Source: Saccharopolyspora endophytica
GTDB taxonomy: Bacteria > Actinomycetota > Actinomycetes > Mycobacteriales > Pseudonocardiaceae
DNA: 64,000 bases
Reading direction: 5' to 3'
Assembly: GCF_018070075.1 (NCBI RefSeq)
Contig: NZ_JAGPXE010000005.1
Coordinates: forward strand, 338,914-402,913
How positions within the stretch are numbered: position 1 is the stretch's first letter; each line of letters opens with the position of its first letter. The notes under the pieces were generated by a model. That model was not told the DNA's origin. It saw only the letters and a program-made list of their open reading frames with translations, and searched no databases. Position numbers and translations under genes: made by a program. Shown one piece after another: positions 34,670-44,772 of this stretch.

Positions 34670-35827
34670 CTAGTTCACGGACAGGCGCTGGCGGGTTTCG
34701 GTGACCCGCGGGGACCACGGCGCCAGTTCCTCGGCGCGCGCCAAGGCGGTTCGGGCCGACGCGTTGTCGCGGAGGGCCATGTGCGCGCGGGCGAGGGTGG
34801 CGAGGTCGTCGGCGCGCGAGAGCGGTGAGTGGTTGTAGTCCGCGCCGCTGGTGGCCAACCGGACCGCGTTGTCGGCGTCGCCCTCGATCAGGGCCAGCAG
34901 CCCGCTGGTGCCGTTGAGCTCGAACTCGGGATAGCCCAGCTGCACCGCGTCCTGAAGGGCCTTCTTCGCCGTCGGGAGCAGGCTGTCGGCCGGCATCTGC
35001 CCGGACTCGACCGCCTTGAAACCCAGCCCCGCCAATCCCGCCAGCAGGTAGGCCATCTTGCGCGGCGGAACGTCGTTGTCGGACAGGAACTTCAACAGCA
35101 GCAGCACGCCCGGCGCGTAGAGCCCGCGCGATTCCAGCACCGCGATCTGGCACGACACCGTCGCGTTGATGCCGGGAAACCGCTCCGCGAGTTCGTCGGC
35201 GCGGGCCTGCGCCGTGTCGAGGTCGCCGATGCGCAGCGCCTCGTAGGCGCGCGCCGCCAGCGGGGCGGCCAGGAAGTCCGAGCGTTCCGGCTCGGTCATC
35301 CGGGGAAGCGAGAACAGCAGCCAGCCGGTCGACGTCGTCAGAGGCACCCGCTTGGGCCACAGCTTGACCAGCATGAACGCGCTCATCGCCAGCGCGAGAC
35401 CCCGCCCGAACGCCCCCGGTACCCACAGCCACGCCGCGGCCACCGCGGCCACGCCCACCAGCGCCGAAACCAGGCCGGCCAGCCAGCAGCGCAGGATCAC
35501 CGGCGAACGCCACGGCCCGATCTGCGCCCGCAACGTCACCGGCAAGGCCCGGAACGTGAAGGTCACGCTGCCGCGCTTGAAGGACGCGACCTCCCGCATC
35601 GCGCCGAACACGACCTGCCGAACGCGCAACCCGAAGATCACCGACCCGAGCAGCAAGCCGACCTGCGTCGCCACCGGCAGCAGGATCGCTCCCGCCACAC
35701 CGCCGAACCAACCCGCCACGACATTCGCGAAACCGGTGCCGAGGACCAGCTCGACCGCCGCTAGGACAACCGCGCCCACCACGGTGACCAACACCCATGG
35801 GCGGAACAAAAGGCTCTGCGCTCGCAC
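34670..35827 (-). CDS. Membrane protein with C-terminal TPR repeats
   Basis: A 385-residue protein. The N-terminal third has hydrophobic helices (VLVTVVGAVVLAAVELVLGTGF, AILLPVATQVGLLLGSVIFG, GLVSALVGVAAVAAAWLWV). The C-terminal half is helical and TPR-like (ALRIGDLDTAQARADELAERFPGI, NSALL-type units, AHMALRDNASARTALARAEELAPWSPRV). No HExxH or other catalytic motif is seen. Function unknown; a scaffold role is plausible. GTG start. Confidence 0.7.
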   Translation of the reverse strand: MRAQSLLFRPWVLVTVVGAVVLAAVELVLGTGFANVVAGWFGGVAGAILLPVATQVGLLLGSVIFGLRVRQVVFGAMREVASFKRGSVTFTFRALPVTLRAQIGPWRSPVILRCWLAGLVSALVGVAAVAAAWLWVPGAFGRGLALAMSAFMLVKLWPKRVPLTTSTGWLLFSLPRMTEPERSDFLAAPLAARAYEALRIGDLDTAQARADELAERFPGINATVSCQIAVLESRGLYAPGVLLLLKFLSDNDVPPRKMAYLLAGLAGLGFKAVESGQMPADSLLPTAKKALQDAVQLGYPEFELNGTSGLLALIEGDADNAVRLATSGADYNHSPLSRADDLATLARAHMALRDNASARTALARAEELAPWSPRVTETRQRLSVN

Positions 35828-35905
35828 AAGGCCCGGAGCCTACGGGACCAGCCCGCACCGAGGAGGCGCTTTGCTCGCCCTGGTCGCCGTGCGGGGCCGT
35901 GACGT

Positions 35906-35965
35906 GCGCAAGGGAACCTTCCTGTCACGAGCCGGGCGGGCGGTGACAGGAAGGTTCCCTTGCGC
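35906..35965. repeat. Dispersed palindromic element, facing pair (copies 14a/14b)
   Basis: The arms at 35906-35928 and 35943-35965 are perfect 23-base reverse complements (GCGCAAGGGAACCTTCCTGT CAC) around a 14-base loop. It lies 3 bases past the rhodanese stop codon on the minus strand. Confidence 0.88.
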
Positions 35966-35968
35966 AGA

Positions 35969-36397
35969 TCAGGCGACGGCGGCGGTGGTGGGAAGGCCCG
36001 CTTCCTTCCACGCGCGGAATCCGCCTGCCAGATCGGTGGCCTTGGTGAGGCCGAGCTCCTGGGCTTGGGCGGCGGCGAGGCTGGAGGCGTAGCCCTCGTT
36101 GCAGACGAGGACGATCGGGCGTTCCGGGTGCAGGCCGTCGAGGCGGTGGCTGCCTGCCGGGTCGAGACGCCACTCCAGGACGATCCGTTCCACGGTGAGC
36201 GCACCGGGGATCTCGCCGTGGGTGAGGCGGTCGGATTCCGGCCGGATGTCGATGATCAGGCCACCGGTGCATTGGAGCTCGAAGGCTTCCTGCGGGCTGA
36301 CCCTGGCGAGTTTCTCCCGGGATTCGGCCAGCAGGTGCTCGATCCCGTAGGGGCCGTGACCGATCAGCTCTTCGCGGGGCTCGGGGATGTGCGGCAT
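35969..36397 (-). CDS. Rhodanese-like sulfurtransferase
   Basis: A 142-residue single rhodanese domain. LIIDIRPESDRLTHGEIPGAL is the N-terminal motif and IVLVCNEGYASSLAAAQAQELG the active loop, with the persulfide-forming Cys. GGFRAWKEAGLP closes the fold. Its ATG overlaps the TAA of the cysteine dioxygenase gene by one base (TAATG), so the two are translated together; the pair probably handles cysteine-derived sulfur. Confidence 0.9.
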   Translation of the reverse strand: MPHIPEPREELIGHGPYGIEHLLAESREKLARVSPQEAFELQCTGGLIIDIRPESDRLTHGEIPGALTVERIVLEWRLDPAGSHRLDGLHPERPIVLVCNEGYASSLAAAQAQELGLTKATDLAGGFRAWKEAGLPTTAAVA

Positions 36398-36990
36398 TAC
36401 ACGACCTCGCTTCGTTGCGGAGGGACAGCGGGGATCTCGGCCAGGTCGGCGTAGTAGCGGACCGGTAGCAGCGGCGGTGAGTAGGCGTGCACGCTGGCGG
36501 AGTTGACCGAGCTGACGTTGGTGACCCGGTGCGCGCGCCCGGCACCGAACCCGATGCCGTCACCGAGGTCGTGGTGCTGGGTGCGGACCGGGCCGCCCGA
36601 GTAGCGGTAGTCCTCGCGCAACCCTCCGAACAGGACTGAGAACGATCCCGACGCGCCGCCGTGGTCGTGGGCCGGTGTGCCCTGGCCGGGAGCCCAGGAC
36701 AGCAGCCAAAGTTCGACTCCCGCGGTCAGGCCGAGCTTGGCCCACCACCGCTGCTGCTCGTCGATGCGCACGATGTTCATCAGCTGCGTGGTCAGCTCGC
36801 TGGTCACCAGGCCGGTGAGGTCGCGGAGCTCGCGCGGGGTCCAGTTGAGGTGGTCGGGGCGGATCAGGTCCCGCAGCAGCGGCAGGTCGAAGGCGGGGTG
36901 CACTTCGGCTTCGCCGAGCGCGGGCACGGGTGCGGTCGGGGTGTATTCGGATTGCGCGGCGGTCGGCCGTTCCGGCTGCGTGATGCTCAT
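36397..36990 (-). CDS. Cysteine dioxygenase family protein
   Basis: A 197-residue cupin enzyme that would oxidise cysteine to cysteine sulfinate. LLSWAPGQGTPAHDHGGASGSFSVLFGGLREDYRY contains the metal His pair (HDH), and GRAHRVTNVSS provides the third His. Bacterial CDO proteins have this size. GGAG lies about 9 bases before ATG 36990. It is first of the CDO-rhodanese operon and is preceded by a putative leader peptide with a terminal Cys codon, suggesting control by cysteine supply. Confidence 0.85.
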   Translation of the reverse strand: MSITQPERPTAAQSEYTPTAPVPALGEAEVHPAFDLPLLRDLIRPDHLNWTPRELRDLTGLVTSELTTQLMNIVRIDEQQRWWAKLGLTAGVELWLLSWAPGQGTPAHDHGGASGSFSVLFGGLREDYRYSGGPVRTQHHDLGDGIGFGAGRAHRVTNVSSVNSASVHAYSPPLLPVRYYADLAEIPAVPPQRSEVV

Positions 36991-37125
36991 GCGGTGTCTC
37001 CAGGTGTCTTGCGGTGTGCACCGGCACGACACGGCGCACCCCTGCTGCGAGAGGTGCTGGGGTGGCTGGATGATTCGTCGTGCCGCGATGAAGTCGCGTG
37101 AAGCGGGAGGTCTCTCGGACCGCTT

Positions 37126-37197
37126 TCAGCGACAGGCGGAGGCGATGACCCGGAACAGGTCGATCACGCGATCGCGGGTGAGCAACGAATCGGACAC
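37126..37197 (-). CDS. Putative cysteine-responsive leader peptide
   Basis: A 23-codon ORF 135 bases upstream of the cysteine dioxygenase gene, starting GTG and ending RVIDLFRVIASACR then TGA. The pattern RxxxDLxRVxSAxCR matches the short leader peptides found before sulfur genes in actinomycetes. The Cys codon is the next to last sense codon, where ribosome pausing at low cysteinyl-tRNA would alter downstream folding. A small hairpin (GGTCCGAGAGACC) follows directly. No strong SD; a leaderless start is possible. Confidence 0.55.
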   Translation of the reverse strand: MSDSLLTRDRVIDLFRVIASACR

Positions 37198-37449
37198 GCC
37201 ACAGATCGTGGCACCGGATCGTCGCCGGGGCCAGTGGTTGAGCGGGGTTCCCGGTATGTGGACCGGTGCGAGGCGCGGGGTCGATCATCGGGCGCGTGGC
37301 AGTGGCATCCCGCCCGCAGGGGGTGCGGCGTCGGCGGGAACAATGGGCCCAGAGGGGACCGGCCGGAGCCTGCGGCGGTCCCGGACGGAGACGAACGCCG
37401 AGTGCGCGCCCGGGGCGCCGCCGCGGTCAGTCACGGCTGGGAGGTAGAC
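37198..37449. other. Divergent intergenic region upstream of leader and ABC gene
   Basis: Holds the unseen promoters of the CDO leader (minus) and the ABC ATPase (plus). No box was clear enough to place. Confidence 0.3.
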
Positions 37450-38238
<789 letters not shown>

Positions 38239-38357
38239 CCTGCTGCACCGCCGGTGAGGTCTTCGGCGATGTTGAGATCGGTGACACAGCAGATGTGGCG
38301 CGGGGCGCGATAGCCTCGCCTGCGGCACGAGCGGTGGTTCGACGAGGAGGTTGCTGC

Positions 38358-39140
38358 GTGGGCGAGTTCGTCAGGCTTGAGGTCGAAGGCGCGATCGGCA
38401 CGATCCGGCTGGATCGACCGAAGATGAACGCGCTGAACAGGCAGATCGAGACCGAGCTGCGGGAAGTGGCGATCGAGGCCGCTGAGCGCGACGACATCCG
38501 CGCGGTGATCGTCTACGGCGGCGAGAAGGTCTTCGCGGCAGGCGCGGACATCAAGGAGATGGCCGACATGTCCTACGCGGACATGGCAGCCAAGGAGCAG
38601 CGCGGTCTGTCGGACGCGATGAGCCAGGTCGCGGCCATCCCGAAGCCCACGGTCGCGGCGCTGACCGGCTACGCCCTCGGTGGCGGTTTCGAGCTGGCGC
38701 TGTCGTGCGACCGGCGGGTCGCGGCGGACGACATCAAGGTCGGCCAGCCGGAGATCCTGCTCGGCGTCATCCCCGGTGCCGGCGGCACGCAGCGGCTGGC
38801 GCGGCTGATCGGCCCGAGCAAGGCCAAGGACATCATCTACAGCGGCCGGTTCGTCGAGGCCGAGGAGGCGCTCGCGCTGGGCATGGTCGACGAGATCGTG
38901 CCGTCCGCCGACGTCTACGCGACGGCGAAGCGCTGGGCGGAGCAGTTCACCGGTGGCGCGGCGCGCGCCCTGGCGGCGGCGAAGGCCGCGATCGACGGTG
39001 GCCTGGACGTCGACCTGGACAACGGTTTGAAGCTCGAAACCCACCTGTTCGCGGGGACGTTCGCGACCGAGGACCAGAAGATCGGCATGAAGTCGTTCAT
39101 CGAGAACGGCCCCGGCAAGGCGAAGTTCACCGGGCGCTGA
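38358..39140 (+). CDS. Enoyl-CoA hydratase (crotonase)
   Basis: A 260-residue crotonase that hydrates trans-2-enoyl-CoA in beta-oxidation. FAAGADIKEMADM is the oxyanion loop; both catalytic glutamates of true hydratases are present, in GGGFELALSCD and GQPEILLGVIPGAGGTQRLARLIG. GAGGAGG lies before GTG 38358. It is followed by a methyltransferase in the same direction 100 bases on. Confidence 0.92.
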   Translation: MGEFVRLEVEGAIGTIRLDRPKMNALNRQIETELREVAIEAAERDDIRAVIVYGGEKVFAAGADIKEMADMSYADMAAKEQRGLSDAMSQVAAIPKPTVAALTGYALGGGFELALSCDRRVAADDIKVGQPEILLGVIPGAGGTQRLARLIGPSKAKDIIYSGRFVEAEEALALGMVDEIVPSADVYATAKRWAEQFTGGAARALAAAKAAIDGGLDVDLDNGLKLETHLFAGTFATEDQKIGMKSFIENGPGKAKFTGR

Positions 39141-39240
39141 CCCGGCACTCATCAGCGGAAGCAGCAGTGACGAGCACACCCCGCCCTTCAGCCCTCGGTT
39201 CTCGCCGACCGTTCGCGGTCGGCTCGTTCTAGGGGGCGGG

Positions 39241-40419
39241 GTGGGGTACTCGTTCGACGTCGAGGACGTCCTGTTCCTGCGCTCGACGGCGGGTCGCGAG
39301 GCCGTCGCCGAGCTCTCCGGTCTGCCGCTGACCGGCAAGTCGCGGCTGACCGACGTCGCCGCGGCACGTCGGCAGGTCGGTGACCGGTTCGCCGCCGCTG
39401 CGCTGGAAACCGCGGTGTTGCGGCGCAAAGCCGAGTCCAAGCTGGAGGGCAGCGGGGACTGGCTGTTCACCGATTCCGCGTTGCAGCAGGCCACCGCGAG
39501 CGTCGTCGCCCGGCACCGCGCGCAGCGCCTCGCGGGCCGCGACGTGCACGACGTGACCTGCTCGATCGGTGCCGACCTGATCGCCGTGGCCGCTGTCGCC
39601 CACCGCAGCGTGGGCTCCGATCTGGACCGGGTCCGGTTGCTCATGGCGCAGCACAACCTGGCCGCCACCGGTCGCGAGGCGCTGCTGGTGGAGGCCGATG
39701 CGCTGCGCCCGGTTACCCGGGACACCGTCGTGGTCGCCGACCCCGCGCGCCGGGATGAAGGCGGCAGGCGCCGCTGGAACCCCGCCGACCTGGTGCCGCC
39801 GCTGGACGAGCTCATGGCCGTCCACGCCGGGCGAGACCTGGTCGTCAAGTGCGCTCCCGGTCTGGACTTCGCCGCGGTCCCCGACGACGTCGAGGCCGAG
39901 GTGGTGTCGCTGGGCGGGCAGGTCCGGGAGGCCGCGTTGTGGTTCGGCTCGCTGGCCGATCCGACGGCGCGGCGCCGCGCGAGCGTGCTGCGGGCCGATG
40001 GCGGTGCCTGGAGCATCACCGACGCCGAGCCCGACGACTGCCCGGCGGAGGACGTGCGCGAGTGGATCGTCGATCCGGATGGGGCCGTGGTGCGAGCGGG
40101 GCTGGTGCGCCACTACGCCGCCCGTCATGGACTCGTCCAGCTCGATCCGCGCATCGCTTACCTCACCGGCGATGCGCCGCCGCCCGGCGTGCGGGCCTTC
40201 CGGGTGCTCGACCACGGCCGGTACAACGAGAAGGCGCTGCGCACGCTGCTGCGCGCGCACGACGTCGGTCGGCTGGAGATCCTGGTCCGCGGTGTCGACG
40301 TGGACCCGGACGCACTGCGCCGCCGGCTCAAACCCAAGGGGACGCAGGAAGCCAGCGTCGTGATCACCCGGGTCGGCGACCAGGCGATGGCCTACCTGTG
40401 CCGCGCCGAGCGCACCTGA
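39241..40419 (+). CDS. SAM-dependent methyltransferase with THUMP-like domain
   Basis: A 392-residue protein. The middle has a Rossmann motif (VHDVTCSIGADLIAVAAVAHRSVGSDLD) and VVVADPARRDEGGRRRW, in which DPAR replaces the DPPY-like motif. The C-terminal third, EKALRTLLRAHDVGRLEILVRGVDVDPDALRRRLKPKG, fits the THUMP-like domain of this family. The target is probably a nucleic acid; not established. GTG start preceded by AGGGGGCGG. Confidence 0.82.
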   Translation: MGYSFDVEDVLFLRSTAGREAVAELSGLPLTGKSRLTDVAAARRQVGDRFAAAALETAVLRRKAESKLEGSGDWLFTDSALQQATASVVARHRAQRLAGRDVHDVTCSIGADLIAVAAVAHRSVGSDLDRVRLLMAQHNLAATGREALLVEADALRPVTRDTVVVADPARRDEGGRRRWNPADLVPPLDELMAVHAGRDLVVKCAPGLDFAAVPDDVEAEVVSLGGQVREAALWFGSLADPTARRRASVLRADGGAWSITDAEPDDCPAEDVREWIVDPDGAVVRAGLVRHYAARHGLVQLDPRIAYLTGDAPPPGVRAFRVLDHGRYNEKALRTLLRAHDVGRLEILVRGVDVDPDALRRRLKPKGTQEASVVITRVGDQAMAYLCRAERT

Positions 40420-40507
40420 GCAGCTTCATTCCGTGACCGGCGTCACGGAACGGGGCGTCTGCCGTGAGTGCTGCGAAATCGGGAGGCACTGCCGCAGGGG
40501 CCTTCTC

Positions 40508-40513
40508 TATGCT
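40508..40513 (+). promoter_or_regulatory. -10 box TATGCT of hrpA
   Basis: TATGCT lies 10 bases before ATG 40524. Confidence 0.4.
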
Positions 40514-40523
40514 TGTGCGGAGT

Positions 40524-43500
40524 ATGGGTACGTCGTCTGTGAAATCTCCGCTCGCTGATCTGCGGGAACGTTTGCCCGAGCTGATGCTGCAGGACCAGCG
40601 TCGGCTGCGTCGACGCATCGAAGGCGCCCGCAAGATCCGCGATCCCGAGGCGCTGCGGTCGGTCACCGCGGAGATCACCGGCGACGTCGAGACCGCCGAG
40701 CTGCGGGTGCAGCGACGCCGCGACGGCACTCCCCGGATCACCTACCCGGACAGCCTGCCGGTCAGCCAGCGGCGGGACGACCTGCTCGCCGCCATCCGCG
40801 ACAACCAGGTCGTCATCGTCGCAGGTGAGACCGGGTCGGGTAAGACCACGCAGCTGCCCAAGATGTGCATGGAGCTCGGACGCGGCATCAAGGGCGTCAT
40901 CGGCCACACGCAGCCGCGCAGGCTCGCGGCGCGGACCGTGGCCGAGCGGGTCGCCGAGGAGCTGGGCACCGAGATCGGCGGTGCGATCGGCTACCAGGTG
41001 CGGTTCACCGAGCGCACCGGCGACGACACGCTGGTCAAGCTGATGACCGACGGCATCCTGCTCGCCGAGATCCAGCACGACCGGCTGCTGCGCCGGTACG
41101 ACACGCTGATCATCGACGAGGCGCACGAGCGCAGCCTCAACATCGACTTCATCCTCGGTTACCTCAAGCAGCTGCTGCCGCGCCGCCCCGACCTGAAGGT
41201 GATCATCACCTCGGCGACGATCGACCCGGAGCGGTTCTCCCGGCACTTCGACGACGCGCCCGTCGTGGAGGTCTCCGGCCGGACCTACCCGGTCGAGGTG
41301 CGCTACCGCCCGCTGCTGGAGGACTCCGACGACGAGGAAGACCCGTCGACGGATGTCCGGGACCAGCCGCAGGCCATCTGCGACGCGGTCCGCGAGCTGT
41401 GCGCCGAAGGCCCCGGTGACATCCTCGTCTTCCTCAGCGGTGAGCGGGAGATCCGAGACGCCGCCGACGCGCTGGCGCAGCTTGCGCTCCGCGACACCGA
41501 GGTGGTGCCGCTGTTCGCGCGGTTGAGCGCCGCCGAGCAGCACCGGGTGTTCCAACGCCACTCCGGGCGCAGGATCGTGCTGTCCACCAACGTGGCGGAG
41601 ACGTCGCTGACCGTTCCCGGCATCAAGTACGTCATCGACCCGGGCACGGCCCGCATCTCCCGCTACAGCTTCCGCACGAAGGTGCAGCGGCTGCCGATCG
41701 AACCGATCTCGCAGGCCTCGGCGAACCAGCGGAAGGGCCGGTGCGGCCGGGTTTCCGAGGGCATCTGCGTCCGGCTGTACTCGGAGGAGGACTTCGAGTC
41801 CCGGCCGGAGTTCACCGACCCGGAGATCCTGCGCACCCACCTGGCATCGGTGATCCTGCAGATGACCTCCCTCGGGCTCGGTGAGATCGAGTCCTTCCCG
41901 TTCCTGGAACCGCCGGACCGCAGGCAGATCACCGACGGCGTCAACCTGCTGCACGAACTCGGCGCGCTGGAGAGCGGCAAGCCCGCCGACGAGCGCAAGC
42001 TCACGCGGATCGGCCGCAGCCTCGCCCAGCTGCCCATCGACCCGCGCCTGGCGCGGATGGTGCTGGAGGCCGAGCGCAACGGCTGCGTGCGCGAGGTGCT
42101 GGTCATCGTGGCTGCGCTGTCCATCCAGGACCCGCGCGAACGCCCGTCCGACCACCAGCAGGCCGCCGACCAGAAGCACGCGCGCTTCGTCGACAAGGAA
42201 GCCGAATCCGACTTCCTCTCCTACCTGCGCCTGTGGGAGCACCTGCGCACCCAGCAGAAGGAGTTGTCCTCCAACCAGTTCCGCAAGCACTGCCGCAACG
42301 ACTTCCTCAACTACCTGCGCGTGCGCGAGTGGCAGGACCTGTTCGGCCAGCTGCGCCAGATGGTGAAGTCGATGGGGATGACGCTGGCGGATCAGCCCGC
42401 CGACGCCACCCGCGTCCACCAGTCGCTGCTGGCCGGTCTGCTCTCGCACGTCGGTCTCAAGGACGTCGAGAAGCGCAACGGCGCGCAGCGTTCCGGCCCG
42501 CCCGGGCGAGGCGGCAACGAGTACCAGGGAGCCCGCAACGCGCGGTTCGCGGTGTTCCCCGGGTCGTCGTTGTTCAAGAAGCCGCCGCGCTGGGTGATGG
42601 CCGCGGAACTCGTGGAGACCTCCCGTCTGTGGGCGCGCATCGTCGCCCGCGTCGAGCCGGAGTGGATCGAGCAGCTGGCCGGGCACCTGGTCAAGCGCAA
42701 CTACAGCGAACCGCACTGGGAGAAGGACCGGGCAGCCGTGATCGCCACCGAGCGGGTCACGCTCTACGGCGTGCCGCTGGTGGTGGACCGCAAGGTCAAC
42801 TACGGGCGCATCGATCCCGAGGTCAGCCGCGAGCTGTTCATCCGGCACGCGTTGGTCGAGGGCGATTGGGAGACCCGGCACGAGTTCTTCCGCCAGAACC
42901 GGGCGCTGCTCGACGAGGTCGAGGGCCTCGAAGAGCGCGCTCGCCGTCGCGACATCCTGGTCGACGACGAGACGCTGTTCGAGTTCTACGACCAGCGCAT
43001 CGGCTACGAGGTGGTTTCCGGCAGGCACTTCGACACGTGGTGGAAGAAGACCCGCCGCGAGCAGCCCGACCTGCTGAACTTCGAGAAGTCCATGCTGATC
43101 AACGAGCGCTCGGCTCAGGTCAGCGACCAGGACTACCCGGACCAGTGGGTTTACGGCGAGCACCGGCTGAACCTGACCTACCAGTTCGAGCCGGGCGCCG
43201 ACGCCGACGGCGTCACCGTGCACATCCCGCTGCAGGTGCTCAACCAGATCGACGCCGAGGGCTTCGACTGGCAGATCCCCGGCCTGCGGGAAGAGCTGGT
43301 GACCACGCTGCTCAAGTCGCTGCCGAAGCAGACCCGGCGCAACTTCGTGCCCGCCCCCGACTTCGCCAAGGCCGTGCTCTCCCGCGTGGGCCCCGACGAC
43401 GGGCCGCTGCTGGAGACGTTGCAGCGCAGCCTCCGGCAGCTGACCGGTGTCGAGGTGCCGCGCGCGGAGTGGGATCCGGAGCGGGTTCCCGAGCACCTGA

Positions 43501-44492
43501 AGATGACCTTCCGCGTGGTGGGCCGTCGCGGGCGCAAGCTCGCCGAGTCCAAGGACCTCGAATCGCTGAAGCTGCGGCTCAAACCCAAGGTGCGCGAGGA
43601 GATCTCGGCCGCGGCCGACGACATCGAGCAGGGCGGGCTGCGTTCCTGGAGCTTCGGCGAGCTGCCGCGCACCTTCTCCCAGCAGCGTTCGGGGCACGCC
43701 GTGAAGGCGTACCCGGCGTTGGTGGACGAGGGCGAGAGCGTCGCGGTGCGGATGTTCGACACCGAGCAGGAGCAGCGGCGCGCGCTGTGGAACGGCACGC
43801 GCCGGTTGCTGCTGCTCAACGTGCCGTCGCCGGCGAAGTCCATCCAGCGCGGCATGAGCGCGACCAGCCGCCTGGTGCTGGGCGGGAGCCGGTACGGCGA
43901 CCTGGGTTCGGTCCTCGACGACTGCGTGCGCTGCGCCGTGGACAAGCTGATGGCCGACAACGGCGGGCCCGTCTGGGACAGTGACGCCTTCACCTCGCTG
44001 GAGGCGAAGGTCCGCGCCGGGCTGGGCGAGTACACCGTGGCGGTGCTGGCGGAGGTGGAGCGGGTCCTGGTCGCGGCCCAGCGGGTCGAGACGGTGCTCG
44101 CCGACCGCCCCAAGGGCATGTCGACGGAATCGCTGGGCGACATCCGCCGGCAGCTGGAAGGCCTGCTGCACCCGGGATTCGTCACCGCGACGGGCTTCGA
44201 CAGGCTCCGCGACCTGGTCCGCTACCTGGGCGCGATCGAGCAGCGGCTGGACAAGGCGCAGCACCAGCCGCAGCGCGATCGGGAGTGGATGCACCAGGTG
44301 GACGAGGTCAGGCAGCGCTATCGGGATCTGCTCGCCGCGGTGCCGCAGGGGCGTTCGCCCAGCGATGCCCTGCTCGACGTGGGTTGGATGATCGAGGAGC
44401 TGCGCGTGAGCCTGTTCGCGCAGTCCTTGGGGACTCCGCGGCCGGTGTCGGTCAAGCGCGTGCACCGCGCGATGGACAAGCTCCAGGACTGA
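40524..44492 (+). CDS. hrpA: ATP-dependent RNA helicase HrpA
   Basis: A 1322-residue DEAH-box helicase. Walker A GETGSGKTT near residue 100, DEAH near 198, SATIDPERFS motif III, and the VI motif QRKGRCGRV are all intact, followed by the HA2/OB region and the long DUF3418 C-terminal domain found in HrpA. The length agrees with full HrpA proteins. Roles known in the family include mRNA processing and ribosome rescue. ATG 40524 is preferred because the TATGCT box and GGAG lie just before it; GTG 40464 is the longest option. Confidence 0.92.
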   Translation: MGTSSVKSPLADLRERLPELMLQDQRRLRRRIEGARKIRDPEALRSVTAEITGDVETAELRVQRRRDGTPRITYPDSLPVSQRRDDLLAAIRDNQVVIVAGETGSGKTTQLPKMCMELGRGIKGVIGHTQPRRLAARTVAERVAEELGTEIGGAIGYQVRFTERTGDDTLVKLMTDGILLAEIQHDRLLRRYDTLIIDEAHERSLNIDFILGYLKQLLPRRPDLKVIITSATIDPERFSRHFDDAPVVEVSGRTYPVEVRYRPLLEDSDDEEDPSTDVRDQPQAICDAVRELCAEGPGDILVFLSGEREIRDAADALAQLALRDTEVVPLFARLSAAEQHRVFQRHSGRRIVLSTNVAETSLTVPGIKYVIDPGTARISRYSFRTKVQRLPIEPISQASANQRKGRCGRVSEGICVRLYSEEDFESRPEFTDPEILRTHLASVILQMTSLGLGEIESFPFLEPPDRRQITDGVNLLHELGALESGKPADERKLTRIGRSLAQLPIDPRLARMVLEAERNGCVREVLVIVAALSIQDPRERPSDHQQAADQKHARFVDKEAESDFLSYLRLWEHLRTQQKELSSNQFRKHCRNDFLNYLRVREWQDLFGQLRQMVKSMGMTLADQPADATRVHQSLLAGLLSHVGLKDVEKRNGAQRSGPPGRGGNEYQGARNARFAVFPGSSLFKKPPRWVMAAELVETSRLWARIVARVEPEWIEQLAGHLVKRNYSEPHWEKDRAAVIATERVTLYGVPLVVDRKVNYGRIDPEVSRELFIRHALVEGDWETRHEFFRQNRALLDEVEGLEERARRRDILVDDETLFEFYDQRIGYEVVSGRHFDTWWKKTRREQPDLLNFEKSMLINERSAQVSDQDYPDQWVYGEHRLNLTYQFEPGADADGVTVHIPLQVLNQIDAEGFDWQIPGLREELVTTLLKSLPKQTRRNFVPAPDFAKAVLSRVGPDDGPLLETLQRSLRQLTGVEVPRAEWDPERVPEHLKMTFRVVGRRGRKLAESKDLESLKLRLKPKVREEISAAADDIEQGGLRSWSFGELPRTFSQQRSGHAVKAYPALVDEGESVAVRMFDTEQEQRRALWNGTRRLLLLNVPSPAKSIQRGMSATSRLVLGGSRYGDLGSVLDDCVRCAVDKLMADNGGPVWDSDAFTSLEAKVRAGLGEYTVAVLAEVERVLVAAQRVETVLADRPKGMSTESLGDIRRQLEGLLHPGFVTATGFDRLRDLVRYLGAIEQRLDKAQHQPQRDREWMHQVDEVRQRYRDLLAAVPQGRSPSDALLDVGWMIEELRVSLFAQSLGTPRPVSVKRVHRAMDKLQD

Positions 44493-44772
44493 GAACCTGT
44501 CGCGCGCGCGGCAGCGCGGCTGACGGGTCGCACTCATGATTCCCCCAGGAATGGTGCGGAATTCGTGCCCGCGTGAAGCCTTTCGGGCCGGACAACAACG
44601 AGTATCCGGCATCGAACACGCGTTCGCACCACTCAAAAGGGTGGAAGGCTCAGGAAAAATCAGCAAGAACTGCGAAGTGCGGCCCGGTGAAAGGGGTCCG
44701 CGGTAATGGTCGGTCGACCCGATCGCTCGGCGAGTCCGGTCCCCGAGCCGGACTTCGCTGAGGGGGAATCGT
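44493..44772. other. Convergent intergenic region
   Basis: About 280 bases with lower GC in the middle (44570-44690). Only the hairpin at 44733-44754 stands out; no gene seen. Confidence 0.4.
44733..44754 (-). terminator. Hairpin downstream of DegV gene
   Basis: AGTCCGG and CCGGACT form a 7-bp stem with an 8-base loop, 19 bases past the DegV stop on the minus strand. Confidence 0.45.

Noticed and set aside
40443..44666. 1407-codon frame opposite hrpA
   Set aside because: Antisense shadow of a high-GC gene: rich in Arg, His, Leu and Val with no domain; hrpA itself is complete.
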